64,000 nucleotides of DNA from positions 1 through 64,000 of the forward strand of contig JAVBUF010000016.1 of the NCBI GenBank assembly GCA_031555615.1, written 5' to 3'. The position numbers were made by a program, and so were the translations under genes. The notes under the pieces are model-generated. The model saw only the letters and a program-made list of their open reading frames with translations. It did no database searches and was not told the DNA's origin. Below, piece after piece: positions 43,760 to 52,060 of the stretch (positions within the stretch are counted from its first letter, which is position 1; the number at the start of each line of letters is the position of its first letter). Source of the stretch: UBA935 sp031555615 (GTDB lineage Bacteria > Bacillota > Clostridia > Lachnospirales > Lachnospiraceae).

Positions 43760-44395
43760 TTGAAAACATTCCAGAAACCGTTATCTGCTGAGGAAGAAGC
43801 TGATTATATTCAGGTATTACAAGAGGGCAGCAGTGAAGAAGCTGTTAAAGCTAAGGAGATTTTGATTGAACGTAATCTTCGTCTGGTAGCCCACATTGCC
43901 AAAAAATATGTAAACGTGGACGAAGATATGGAAGATCTGATATCCATCGGAACAATCGGATTGATAAAAGCAGTATCTTCTTTTGATGCAAACAAGGGAA
44001 AATTGAGTACTTATGCATCAAGATGCATTGATAACGAGCTTTTGATGTTGCTTCGCTCCAAGAAAAAGACGTCCAAAGAGGTTTCTTTATATGAGCCCAT
44101 TGGAACTGATAAAGAAGGAAATGAAATTAATCTTTTGGATATAATCGAACATGAACAGACGGATATTCTCGACCAGATGGAATTATTTGATAACACCAAA
44201 AAATTAGCCGGACTTTTTGACAAGGTACTGAATGAGCGGGAAAAAGAGATTATTTATCTGCGATACGGGCTGGCCACCGGGAAGGAAGTTACCCAGCGCG
44301 AAATAGGAACAGTCCTGGGGATATCCAGAAGTTATGTGTCACGCATTGAAAAAAGGGCCTTGATGAAACTAAAAGAAGGTTTCGAGAAATATTGA
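43760..44395 (+). CDS. sigK: Sporulation sigma factor SigK without pro-sequence
   Basis: The 211-residue sigma factor matches SigK from its conserved part on: KPLSAEEEADYIQVL, then RNLRLVAHIAKKYV, EDLISIGTIGLIKAVSSF, STYASRCIDNELLM, and region 4 GISRSYVSRIEKRALMKL. It starts with TTG at 43760, GAGGG 6 bases upstream. An in-frame stop at 43748-43750 excludes an N-terminal extension, so the 20-residue hydrophobic pro-sequence of the Bacillus protein is absent. It is intact in one piece, not split by a skin element. It drives late mother-cell genes. Confidence 0.92.
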   Translation: MKTFQKPLSAEEEADYIQVLQEGSSEEAVKAKEILIERNLRLVAHIAKKYVNVDEDMEDLISIGTIGLIKAVSSFDANKGKLSTYASRCIDNELLMLLRSKKKTSKEVSLYEPIGTDKEGNEINLLDIIEHEQTDILDQMELFDNTKKLAGLFDKVLNEREKEIIYLRYGLATGKEVTQREIGTVLGISRSYVSRIEKRALMKLKEGFEKY

Positions 44396-44401
44396 AACTG
44401 A

Positions 44402-44430
44402 TTGTCAAGTACCAATTTTTATACTATAAT
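44402..44430 (+). promoter_or_regulatory. Promoter of the HD-protein/pilT operon
   Basis: TTGTCA at 44402-44407, a 17-base spacer and TATAAT at 44425-44430. Confidence 0.75.
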
Positions 44431-44481
44431 GCAATTATGTATGATGGGCACAAAGGTATGCTGGAAGAGGGGTACAGGTAG

Positions 44482-45618
44482 ATGCTTTTTAAAAAGACAG
44501 AAGAGTTGAAGGTAGGTATGAGACTGGCAAGACCCATTTATAACAAAACCGGAGTCTTGCTTTATGAGCGAAATTCCCAATTAACCACCCAAGGTATAAT
44601 AAGTATTAAAAACTTTGGTTTAATTGGGATTTTTATTTTGGAGCCGGCCGAGCCGGTTCCGCCAATGACCAAAGCGGATATTGAGTTTGAACGTTTTCAA
44701 ACCATGTGCGTTTTTTCCATTACCGAGGAATTGGAAAAAATCAGCGCCACCAAAAAGGCGTCCAAGATGCAGATTATTGTCGCCAATATTATCAAAAATT
44801 ACGGTCATCTGGAAAGAAAGATTAACTTTGTTCAGAACCTGCGCAGCAATGAGGACTACATATTCAAACATACCATGAATGTAGCAATTTTGGTTGCCAT
44901 GCTGAGCAATAAGATGAACTTGAAGCTGGAGGAACGTAACGATGCGGTTATGGCGGCATTGGTGCATGATATCGGTAAACTGAGCCTGCCGGTGGAAGCG
45001 TTTGCAAAGGAAGACCTGGAAACTTATGAAGTGACATTAATCAGAAACGCCATGTTAGCCGGATATACTTATCTGGATGATACGTTTCCGGCTAATCCGG
45101 GGGTCAAGCGAATTTGCATTCAATTCCAAAAATTACTGGATAATGCGGAAGGACGGAACCAGCTGAAGGCGGAAGATAAAATAGTGATGGGAGCCAAAAT
45201 CCTGCTGGTGGCGGAAACCTTCGATACCATGACGGCAATGCGGTACGGAAAGCCGCCGGCATCGGAGGTGCTGGCCATCAAGCATTTGATAGATGACCCG
45301 AAGGTTTATGATAAGAATATCGTTGCGGCATTGATTGACAGTATCAACATCCTGTCACCCGGTGTCAGTGTGGAATTGAACAATGGCGACAAAGCGCTGG
45401 TTTTATCTGAAAATACCAATAATATCCTGCGTCCCATGCTTTTGAATTTCCGTGACAACATGGTAATTGACTTAAGCAATACTTTTGCCAATGGTGATTT
45501 GGAAATTGTTGATATTATGAAAACAATGGACAACCGCCATATTTTAGATATGGACTCTTTACGTAAGCAGGGAATCCTTGTAGAAGAGCCGGAATTTGTA
45601 AAAGCAAAGGGAGAATGA
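44482..45618 (+). CDS. Degenerate HD-GYP-like protein
   Basis: The 378-residue protein has an N-terminal DUF3391-like part and an HD domain: FKHTMNVAILVAML, then LVHDIGKLSLP with the metal-binding HD pair. The region where HD-GYP phosphodiesterases have HHExxDGxGYP reads IQFQKLLDNAEGRNQ, so the GYP motif and its His pair are gone, while AKILLVAETFDTMTAMRYGKP downstream is kept. I infer a c-di-GMP-binding or regulatory role rather than hydrolysis. It is translationally close to pilT, the pilus retraction motor. Confidence 0.8.
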   Translation: MLFKKTEELKVGMRLARPIYNKTGVLLYERNSQLTTQGIISIKNFGLIGIFILEPAEPVPPMTKADIEFERFQTMCVFSITEELEKISATKKASKMQIIVANIIKNYGHLERKINFVQNLRSNEDYIFKHTMNVAILVAMLSNKMNLKLEERNDAVMAALVHDIGKLSLPVEAFAKEDLETYEVTLIRNAMLAGYTYLDDTFPANPGVKRICIQFQKLLDNAEGRNQLKAEDKIVMGAKILLVAETFDTMTAMRYGKPPASEVLAIKHLIDDPKVYDKNIVAALIDSINILSPGVSVELNNGDKALVLSENTNNILRPMLLNFRDNMVIDLSNTFANGDLEIVDIMKTMDNRHILDMDSLRKQGILVEEPEFVKAKGE

Positions 45619-45620
45619 TT

Positions 45621-46673
45621 ATGCCGACGATAGAAGAATTACTCAGACAGGCCAAAGATGCCGGTGCCTCAGACTTACACATAACGGTTGGTGTTCCGCC
45701 GAAGATGAGGGTAAACGGACAATTACTGACCATGGATTACCCCCGGATGCTACCTCCGGATACGGCGGCAATCATGGATGAGGTAATGAGTGAGCAGCAA
45801 AGAGCAAAGTTTGAAGAACGGGGAGAATGGGATATGTCATTTTCCATCCCGGAACTGGGCCGGTATCGTGTCAATGCATTTAAGCAAAGAGGTTCGGCAG
45901 CAGCAGCTTTTCGTTTGGTAGGAACCCAGGTTCCTTCTCCGGAAGTACTGGGCGTTCCGCCGTCAGTAGTAGATTTATATCAGCGGAAAAGAGGACTGAT
46001 CCTGGTGACAGGTCCCACCGGAAGCGGTAAATCTACCACTCTGGCGGCGATAATTGATAAAGTGAATAACAACCGGGACTGCCACGTGATTACCCTGGAG
46101 GACCCTATAGAATACCTTCACCAGCACAAGAAAGCCATGGTCAATCAAAGAGAGATCGGGCTGGACAGCCAAAGCTATGCCAATGCCTTAAGGGCCGCAT
46201 TGCGTGAGGATCCTGATGTCATTCTGGTAGGCGAGATGCGTGACTTTGAAACCATCAGCGTAGCGATTACAGCAGCCGAAACCGGCCATTTGGTAATGTC
46301 TACCCTGCATACCATCGGCGCAGCCAGCACGGTAGACCGTGTTATTGACGTATTTCCCCCGCATCAGCAGCAGCAGATCAGGGTTCAGCTTGCCAATGTA
46401 TTGGAAGCTGTAGTATCCCAGCAGTTGATTCCCACAGCAGATGGAAAAGGAAGAGCAGCGGCGTTTGAAGTACTCCATGCCAATCATGCAGTACGCAACC
46501 TGATCAGAGAAGGCAAATCTCACCAGTTGATTTCAGTCATGCAGACCAACCGGAAGATGGGGATGATTACTATGGACGATGCCATTATGCAGTTGTACTA
46601 TGATGGAAAGATCGACCGGGAAAAAGCCGTCCAGTTTGCTCAGGACTCGGATGGAATGGAACGCAAAATTTGA
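45621..46673 (+). CDS. pilT: Type IV pilus retraction ATPase PilT
   Basis: The 350-residue ATPase has Walker A GPTGSGKST near residue 131, Walker B ILVGEMRD, the His box, and the PilT-specific VRNLIREGK motif (AIRNLIRE). It is a cytoplasmic hexamer that depolymerises pili. The start at 45621 is 8 bases after GGGAG; ATG 45615, overlapping the stop of the upstream gene, is possible. It is followed by a terminator. Confidence 0.96.
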   Translation: MPTIEELLRQAKDAGASDLHITVGVPPKMRVNGQLLTMDYPRMLPPDTAAIMDEVMSEQQRAKFEERGEWDMSFSIPELGRYRVNAFKQRGSAAAAFRLVGTQVPSPEVLGVPPSVVDLYQRKRGLILVTGPTGSGKSTTLAAIIDKVNNNRDCHVITLEDPIEYLHQHKKAMVNQREIGLDSQSYANALRAALREDPDVILVGEMRDFETISVAITAAETGHLVMSTLHTIGAASTVDRVIDVFPPHQQQQIRVQLANVLEAVVSQQLIPTADGKGRAAAFEVLHANHAVRNLIREGKSHQLISVMQTNRKMGMITMDDAIMQLYYDGKIDREKAVQFAQDSDGMERKI

Positions 46674-46723
46674 TAAATTTTTTTAAAAATAATACTTGAT
46701 TTTTCTTAAAAAATTAGATAGAG

Positions 46724-46758
46724 TAGAACATATCCGTTCGGATGTGTTCTATTTTTTT
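46724..46758 (+). terminator. Intrinsic terminator after pilT
   Basis: TAGAACATATCC (46724-46735) pairs with GGATGTGTTCTA (46740-46751) through one G-U pair, a 4-base loop, then seven T. Confidence 0.92.
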
Positions 46759-46834
46759 CTGGTAAAATCCATATGGCTATCATTCAGGCCAAGATTCATA
46801 CTATTTTTTTAAATACAAAGAAGGGAGTTTATTT

Positions 46835-48382
46835 ATGTTTGCAACAATTACATCAGGTGCTGTTTTTGGTATCTGCAGCTATCTGGTTCAGGTAGAGGTG
46901 AATGCCTCAGGGGGCCTGCCTTGTTTTGCCATGGTGGGATATCTGGCCAGTGAGGTCAGAGAAGCCGGTGAACGGGTACGAGTGGCATTGCGGAACACCG
47001 GCATCACCATACCACCGCTGCATATTACGGTAAATCTTTCCCCCGCTCATCTGCGTAAGGAAGGAACAGCTTTTGATCTTCCTATTGCCGTGGGGATTCT
47101 GATTGCCATGGGTGTCCTGCCGGAAACCGCCACCGAGAAAATGCTGATTATCGGGGAATTGGGACTGGACGGCAGTGTCAAAAGAGTGAACGGCATTTTG
47201 CCCATTGTACGGGAGGCCGTGGAAAAAGGTCACACCCGCTTTCTGGTGCCCAAAGAAAATGTCAGGGAAGCCGCCGTGATACCCCAGGCGAAGGTGTGCG
47301 GCGTCAGTTCCCTGCAAGAAGTACTGACTTATCTTGCAGGAAATGAACAGGAACAGGAATGCATGCTGCCTTATACCAAACTAGATCCGGTAGAACTATT
47401 GACAGCGGAGCAGAATAAGTCTGTTTTGGATTTTGCCGATATTATCGGACAGGAGCATGCCAAGCGGGCCGCCGTCATTGCCGCCGCCGGATTCCACCAC
47501 CTGTTATTGATCGGGCCCCCGGGCTGCGGCAAGACCATGATCGCCAAACGCCTGCCTACTATTTTACCGCCTCTTTCACCGGAAGAAAGTCTTGAAGTTT
47601 CGTCTATTTACAGCATTTCCGGAATGCTCGGACCTGAACAGGTCATTCTCACCAAACGTCCCTTTCTTGATCCCCACCATACCATAACCGCGCAGGCCTT
47701 AACCGGCGGCGGTAAGATTCCCAAACCGGGAGTGGTCAGTTTAGCCCACCGCGGCGTGCTTTTTATGGATGAACTGCCGGAGTGCAAGCGCTCGGTTATT
47801 GAAATCCTGCGGCAGCCTATTGAAGACAAAAAGGTCAGCATCGCTCGTACCCAGGGTAATTATACTTATCCGGCTGACTTCATCTTTGTGGCAGCCATGA
47901 ATCCCTGTGCTTGTGGTTATTTTCCCGATCAGGAAAAGTGCAGCTGCTCCGGCTATGAAGTTCAACGTTACCTGAACCGCATTTCCGGGCCCATCCTGGA
48001 TCGCATCGATATTTGCACCGAGGTGGCAAGACTGGATGTGACCAAGCTGCAGCAAAACAAGAAAGGGGTGTCCAGTGCGGAAATGCGCGGACAAGTGGAA
48101 GCAGCCAGGCAGATGCAGAAGATGCGATATGCGGGAAGCGACTGTCGCAGCAACGGTGATATTAAAACCAAGGATATTACACTTTATTGCGCCCTGGAAA
48201 AGAAAGGCGCAGAACTGATGGAAGAAATATTCCGCACCATGAATCTCAGTACCAGAGCCTATCACCGCATTTTACGAGTGGCCCGCACCATTGCCGATCT
48301 GGCGGAAAGCGAAGGAATCAGGGAAGAACATCTGCTGGAAGCCGTTCATTATCGGATGAGTGACGGAAAGTATTGGAGGTAG
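46835..48382 (+). CDS. comM: ComM/YifB family AAA+ helicase-like protein
   Basis: The 515-residue protein has an N-terminal Lon-like domain (GLPCFAMVGYLASEVREAGERV), then a magnesium-chelatase-type AAA+ core with Walker A IGPPGCGKTMIAKRL and LFMDELPECKRSV, the zinc-binding CSCSGYEVQRYL and CNPCACG-type region, and a C-terminal Mg_chelatase domain. ComM drives branch migration during natural transformation in other bacteria. It sits 4 bp before dprA, another transformation gene. Confidence 0.95.
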   Translation: MFATITSGAVFGICSYLVQVEVNASGGLPCFAMVGYLASEVREAGERVRVALRNTGITIPPLHITVNLSPAHLRKEGTAFDLPIAVGILIAMGVLPETATEKMLIIGELGLDGSVKRVNGILPIVREAVEKGHTRFLVPKENVREAAVIPQAKVCGVSSLQEVLTYLAGNEQEQECMLPYTKLDPVELLTAEQNKSVLDFADIIGQEHAKRAAVIAAAGFHHLLLIGPPGCGKTMIAKRLPTILPPLSPEESLEVSSIYSISGMLGPEQVILTKRPFLDPHHTITAQALTGGGKIPKPGVVSLAHRGVLFMDELPECKRSVIEILRQPIEDKKVSIARTQGNYTYPADFIFVAAMNPCACGYFPDQEKCSCSGYEVQRYLNRISGPILDRIDICTEVARLDVTKLQQNKKGVSSAEMRGQVEAARQMQKMRYAGSDCRSNGDIKTKDITLYCALEKKGAELMEEIFRTMNLSTRAYHRILRVARTIADLAESEGIREEHLLEAVHYRMSDGKYWR

Positions 48383-48386
48383 CACT

Positions 48387-49514
48387 ATGGAAAGTAGAAG
48401 TATGGAGAGGGAAAAAGAGCTTTCTTATCTTTACTGGCTTCACAGCATTGACGGTATCGGCCCCAAAACCATGGCGGTCCTGCAGTCGTATGCCGGAAGT
48501 GCCGAGGAAATCTACCGGCTGCAGGAAGGAGAGCTAAAATGGCTGCTGAACCAGCGGCAAATGCAGAACCTGCAGGCCAGCCGCAAGACTTGGGATGTAG
48601 AGACAGAATATCAAATATTATGCCGTAAGGGAATTCGCCTTTTACCCTATGGATACCCGGATTATCCGGAAAAATTCGCAAACCTACCGGATCCTCCGGC
48701 CATTCTGTACGTAAAGGGAAGTCTGCCGGATACCACCTGCCATACCATTGCCATGATCGGAACCAGAAAATGCTCCGGCTACGGCAGCATGATGGCCAGG
48801 CAGCTGGGAACCGCACTGGCCGAAGCTGGGGTTCAGGTAGTCAGCGGGCTGGCCAGGGGTATCGATGGAATTGGCCAGAGAGCTGTGGTGGAGGCCGGAG
48901 GAAGGACCTTTGCAGTCCTGGGATGTGGGGTGGATATCTGCTATCCGCTGGAAAATCAAAGGCTTTATGAGAGGATTCCAGAGCAGGGCGGCATTCTTTC
49001 CGAATACCCTCCGGGAACTCAGCCCAAGGCCCAGCTATTTCCACCACGAAACCGTATTATCAGCGGATTATCAGACGGTGTGCTGGTGGTCGAAGCAAAA
49101 GAAAAGAGCGGCACCATGATCACCGTAGATATGGCACTGGAACAGGGGAAGGAAGTCTATGCCCTGCCTGGCCGTCTTGTGGACGGACAAAGCGGCGGCT
49201 GTAACCGCTTGATCAAACAGGGGGCGATCATGGTGGTATCTATCGAAGACTTCCTGTGGGAACTGGGGATAGATGGGAAAAAGACGAAAGCAGAAAAAGC
49301 AACGGGAGGTTCTGACATAACCATAGCAGAACTTACGGATGAAGAAAGACAGGTGAATAATTGTCTGGACTATGAACCCAAGTCTCTGGAATATGTGGCG
49401 GAGTGCTGCCCGGATATGCCTATCTACCGGCTGCCGCAGATATTGGTATCGCTTTGCCTGAAGGGGCTGGCGGAGCAAATGGGAGTAGGGTTTTATTGTA
49501 AGAAAAAAAGCTGA
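48387..49514 (+). CDS. dprA: DNA processing protein DprA
   Basis: The 375-residue protein contains the Rossmann-like DprA core: ILYVKGSLPD, IGTRKCSGYG, VSGLARGIDGIGQRAVVEAGG, ILSEYPPGTQP and PRNRIISGLSD, plus a C-terminal winged-helix DUF at about 310-370. DprA loads RecA on incoming single-stranded DNA. GGAGG lies 7 bases before ATG 48387, and comM is immediately upstream. Confidence 0.95.
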   Translation: MESRSMEREKELSYLYWLHSIDGIGPKTMAVLQSYAGSAEEIYRLQEGELKWLLNQRQMQNLQASRKTWDVETEYQILCRKGIRLLPYGYPDYPEKFANLPDPPAILYVKGSLPDTTCHTIAMIGTRKCSGYGSMMARQLGTALAEAGVQVVSGLARGIDGIGQRAVVEAGGRTFAVLGCGVDICYPLENQRLYERIPEQGGILSEYPPGTQPKAQLFPPRNRIISGLSDGVLVVEAKEKSGTMITVDMALEQGKEVYALPGRLVDGQSGGCNRLIKQGAIMVVSIEDFLWELGIDGKKTKAEKATGGSDITIAELTDEERQVNNCLDYEPKSLEYVAECCPDMPIYRLPQILVSLCLKGLAEQMGVGFYCKKKS

Positions 49515-49540
49515 GGAGAGTGGGGGGGAAGGATATGGGG

Positions 49541-50068
49541 ATGGATAAACTAAAAATAGTGTTTGATGAAACAGGAAATAAAGTTGTTCTTATTCCGGAA
49601 GTTATTTTTAGGAATAAACGAAATATTGATTGGGAAGAAGTAGAGGCTTACTTGGAAAAATATGTTGGAGAAATTGTTGAGATTACAGAATCAAAAGACA
49701 TTATTTATGTAGGAAAAGCATTTCCGGATGAGTATACTGGCTCAAAATATACAAGAAAAATAAAAGGGGCAAAGACTAAGGCAAAAGCAAATGCTGCACA
49801 GGGAATTATGCAGATGATAGAAATTGCAACAGAAAAAGACTTTCGTGAAAATTATAAGGAAAAGCATGAAGGAGATGCGGGAAAAGGCTGGTATTACTAT
49901 AGAACAAGATTTGCGTTACCAGTTTATGAAAATGAAACAAGGACAAAAGAATATAATGAATACTCAGCAATTTTGGTAGTAAACTGTACATTGAAAGGAA
50001 GAATGTATTTGTATGATTTGGTAGATGTTAATAAAGAAGCGAGTAACCCACTCAAGACTACCATGTAG
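49541..50068 (+). CDS. Orphan BECR-type nuclease-like protein
   Basis: The 175-residue product is AT-rich in codon use (ATA, AGA, AAA, GAA dominate) unlike the neighbouring comM and dprA. Sequence such as IYVGKAFPDEYTGSKYTRKIKGAKTK, AAQGIMQMIEIATEKDF and YYYRTRFALPVYENE resembles the phage-associated Barnase/EndoU/Colicin/RelE-like domain family (a weak assignment from memory). It could be a toxin or phage-derived nuclease; no antitoxin gene is adjacent. AAGGA is 7 bases before ATG 49541; ATG 49535 is the alternative. Confidence 0.55.
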   Translation: MDKLKIVFDETGNKVVLIPEVIFRNKRNIDWEEVEAYLEKYVGEIVEITESKDIIYVGKAFPDEYTGSKYTRKIKGAKTKAKANAAQGIMQMIEIATEKDFRENYKEKHEGDAGKGWYYYRTRFALPVYENETRTKEYNEYSAILVVNCTLKGRMYLYDLVDVNKEASNPLKTTM

Positions 50069-50096
50069 CCAAGTGGTACAAAACCCGCTTCTTTAT
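50031..50096 (+). terminator. Bulged hairpin at the end of the orphan gene
   Basis: ATAAAGAAGCG (50031-50041) pairs with CGCTTCTTTAT (50086-50096) and the inner CCACT/AGTGG can extend it. It overlaps the 3' end and stop codon of the upstream gene. The gap from here to pilB (about 230 bases) holds an extended -10 promoter but no gene or riboswitch that I can recognise. Confidence 0.6.
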
Positions 50097-50256
50097 AAAA
50101 CAACATTACCATCGGTAAAATGGAAAGTCAATAATTAATCTAAAAAAAATTATTTTTGTAAATGCTTATTCATTTTTCTACACTGTGTCATAGCCAATCG
50201 GCATAGGCCGGGTGTGAACTGTAATAAAATAGGAACTACACAACAACTTCGAGATA

Positions 50257-50265
50257 TGTTAGAAT
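50257..50265 (+). promoter_or_regulatory. Extended -10 promoter candidate of pilB
   Basis: TG-T-TAGAAT (TG 50257-50258, hexamer 50260-50265) is 63 bases before the pilB ATG. No convincing -35 is present. Confidence 0.45.
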
Positions 50266-50327
50266 ATAAAAAATGGTGATATAGACGTGACGAACAAGTA
50301 ACTAAGGGAAAACAGAGGATAATAATC

Positions 50328-52025
50328 ATGGCATTATATGGCAGAAGAGTCAGAATAGGTGACTTACTGATACAACAGGGATTGATTACCGAACAGCAGT
50401 TGTCGATGGCGTTGGAAGAACAGAAGATCAGAAAAACCAAGCTGGGTGAAACGCTGATTGCGCTTAATTATGTTTCTCATAAAGAGTTCGCCAAGGTGTT
50501 CAGTGAACAGCTGGGAATCGAATCGGTGGATTTACAACTGACTGGTTTGGAGGACGCCGCGATTAAGCTGGTCAGTGAAGATATTATGAAGAAGTACGAG
50601 CTGGTGCCCTTCAGCATAGATGAGCGAAATGCCAATATATTGAATGTAGCCATGTCTGATCCGTTAAATTTGATTGCCATTGATGACGTATCTCTGATTA
50701 CCAATATGGAAGTACGGCCGTTCTTTGCCCCCACGGCTCAGATTGCCATGCAGATAGACCGGATGTTTGGTAAAAAGCAGGCTATGGCGGCCGCCGAACA
50801 GTATCAGAAAGAACATGCCGACGAGATGATAACAGAAACGGCAGAAGGAAATATAGAGGTGGATAATGCGCCGATTGTTAAGATCGTGCGGACGATGCTG
50901 GAGCAGGCTGTACGTCAGGGAGCCAGTGATATCCATATTGAACCCTTTGAAAGAACTTTGCGTATCCGTTATCGTATTGATGGTGTGCTGCGAGAGGTGA
51001 TGGATTATAATCCTAATCTGCTGCCGGCCATGGTAGCCAGAGTCAAAATCATGTCCGGTCTGGATATTTCAGAAAAAAGACGCCCCCAGGATGGACGATT
51101 AACCCTTCAGGTAGACAACCGGGAATATGATGTGCGTGTTTCAGTACTGCCCACCGTATATGGTGAAAAAACGGTTATGCGTCTGACTGCCAAGGATGGA
51201 CTTTCCCGAGATAAAAAACAATTAGGCTTAACCGAAGAAGATGAAAAACGGTTGAACGGCATATTACATAATCCTCACGGTATTATTTTGGTTACAGGAC
51301 CTACCGGAAGCGGTAAGTCTACTACCTGTTATACTGTCTTAAGTGAGTTAAATACCGATGAAGTAAATATCGTCACAGTTGAAGATCCGGTGGAAGCCAA
51401 TATTGACGGGGTAAATCAGGTGCAGGTTAATGTAAAGGCGGATATGACATTTGCCGGGGCTTTGCGTTCTATCCTCCGTCAGGACCCGGATATTATCATG
51501 GTGGGTGAAATCCGTGATAATGAGACTGCAAGTATAGCGGTAAAAGCTTCTATTACCGGACATTTGGTAATATCTACCCTGCATACCAATTCAACGGCAG
51601 CGGCCATTACCCGTCTGATTGATATGGGAATAGAGCCATATTTGATCGGTGATGCGGTGGTGGGTATCGTTGCCCAGAGGCTGGTGCGTAAGCTTTGTCC
51701 TAAATGTAAGACACCCAGATTAGCTGCTGCTGAAGATAAAAGAATACTGGGGGCATTAGCAGATGAGGAAATTACTTTATATGAACCCTGTGGATGTCCG
51801 GATTGCGGCGGCATTGGTTATAAAGGAAGAACCGCAATCTATGAGATTATGCCCATTACAAATAAAATTAGGAGCCGGATTCACGATCGGGTAACTCTGG
51901 ATGAATTAAAAGAAGAAGCAGTGGCGGAAGGAATGAGTACTTTAAGGATGGCCGCAGCCAGGGAAGTCCGGAGTGGCCGGACCACTATTTCGGAAATGAT
52001 AAAAGTAGCTTATGAGGCCGATTAG
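50328..52025 (+). CDS. pilB: Type IV pilus assembly ATPase PilB
   Basis: The 565-residue ATPase begins with an MshEN-type domain (RRVRIGDLLIQQGLITEQQL, then ETLIALNYVSHKEF), a fold that binds c-di-GMP in other PilB-like proteins. The T2SSE motor follows: Walker A GPTGSGKST near residue 325, LRQDPDIIMVGEIRD Walker B and the tetracysteine zinc site CPKCKTP plus CGCPDCGG. It powers pilus extension. The gene is the head of the pil operon with pilC next. Confidence 0.96.
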   Translation: MALYGRRVRIGDLLIQQGLITEQQLSMALEEQKIRKTKLGETLIALNYVSHKEFAKVFSEQLGIESVDLQLTGLEDAAIKLVSEDIMKKYELVPFSIDERNANILNVAMSDPLNLIAIDDVSLITNMEVRPFFAPTAQIAMQIDRMFGKKQAMAAAEQYQKEHADEMITETAEGNIEVDNAPIVKIVRTMLEQAVRQGASDIHIEPFERTLRIRYRIDGVLREVMDYNPNLLPAMVARVKIMSGLDISEKRRPQDGRLTLQVDNREYDVRVSVLPTVYGEKTVMRLTAKDGLSRDKKQLGLTEEDEKRLNGILHNPHGIILVTGPTGSGKSTTCYTVLSELNTDEVNIVTVEDPVEANIDGVNQVQVNVKADMTFAGALRSILRQDPDIIMVGEIRDNETASIAVKASITGHLVISTLHTNSTAAAITRLIDMGIEPYLIGDAVVGIVAQRLVRKLCPKCKTPRLAAAEDKRILGALADEEITLYEPCGCPDCGGIGYKGRTAIYEIMPITNKIRSRIHDRVTLDELKEEAVAEGMSTLRMAAAREVRSGRTTISEMIKVAYEAD

Positions 52026-52060
52026 GGAAGCAAGGCTTACCAAACAGGAGGGGTTCAAAG

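Noticed and set aside
47741..48265. 174-codon minus-strand frame inside comM
   Set aside because: Antisense of a clear gene, no ribosome binding site, sequence low in plausible protein features.
50097..50327. c-di-GMP riboswitch (GEMM-I or -II) upstream of pilB
   Set aside because: No GEMM core sequence could be found in this gap or in the gap before pilA (53462-53592).
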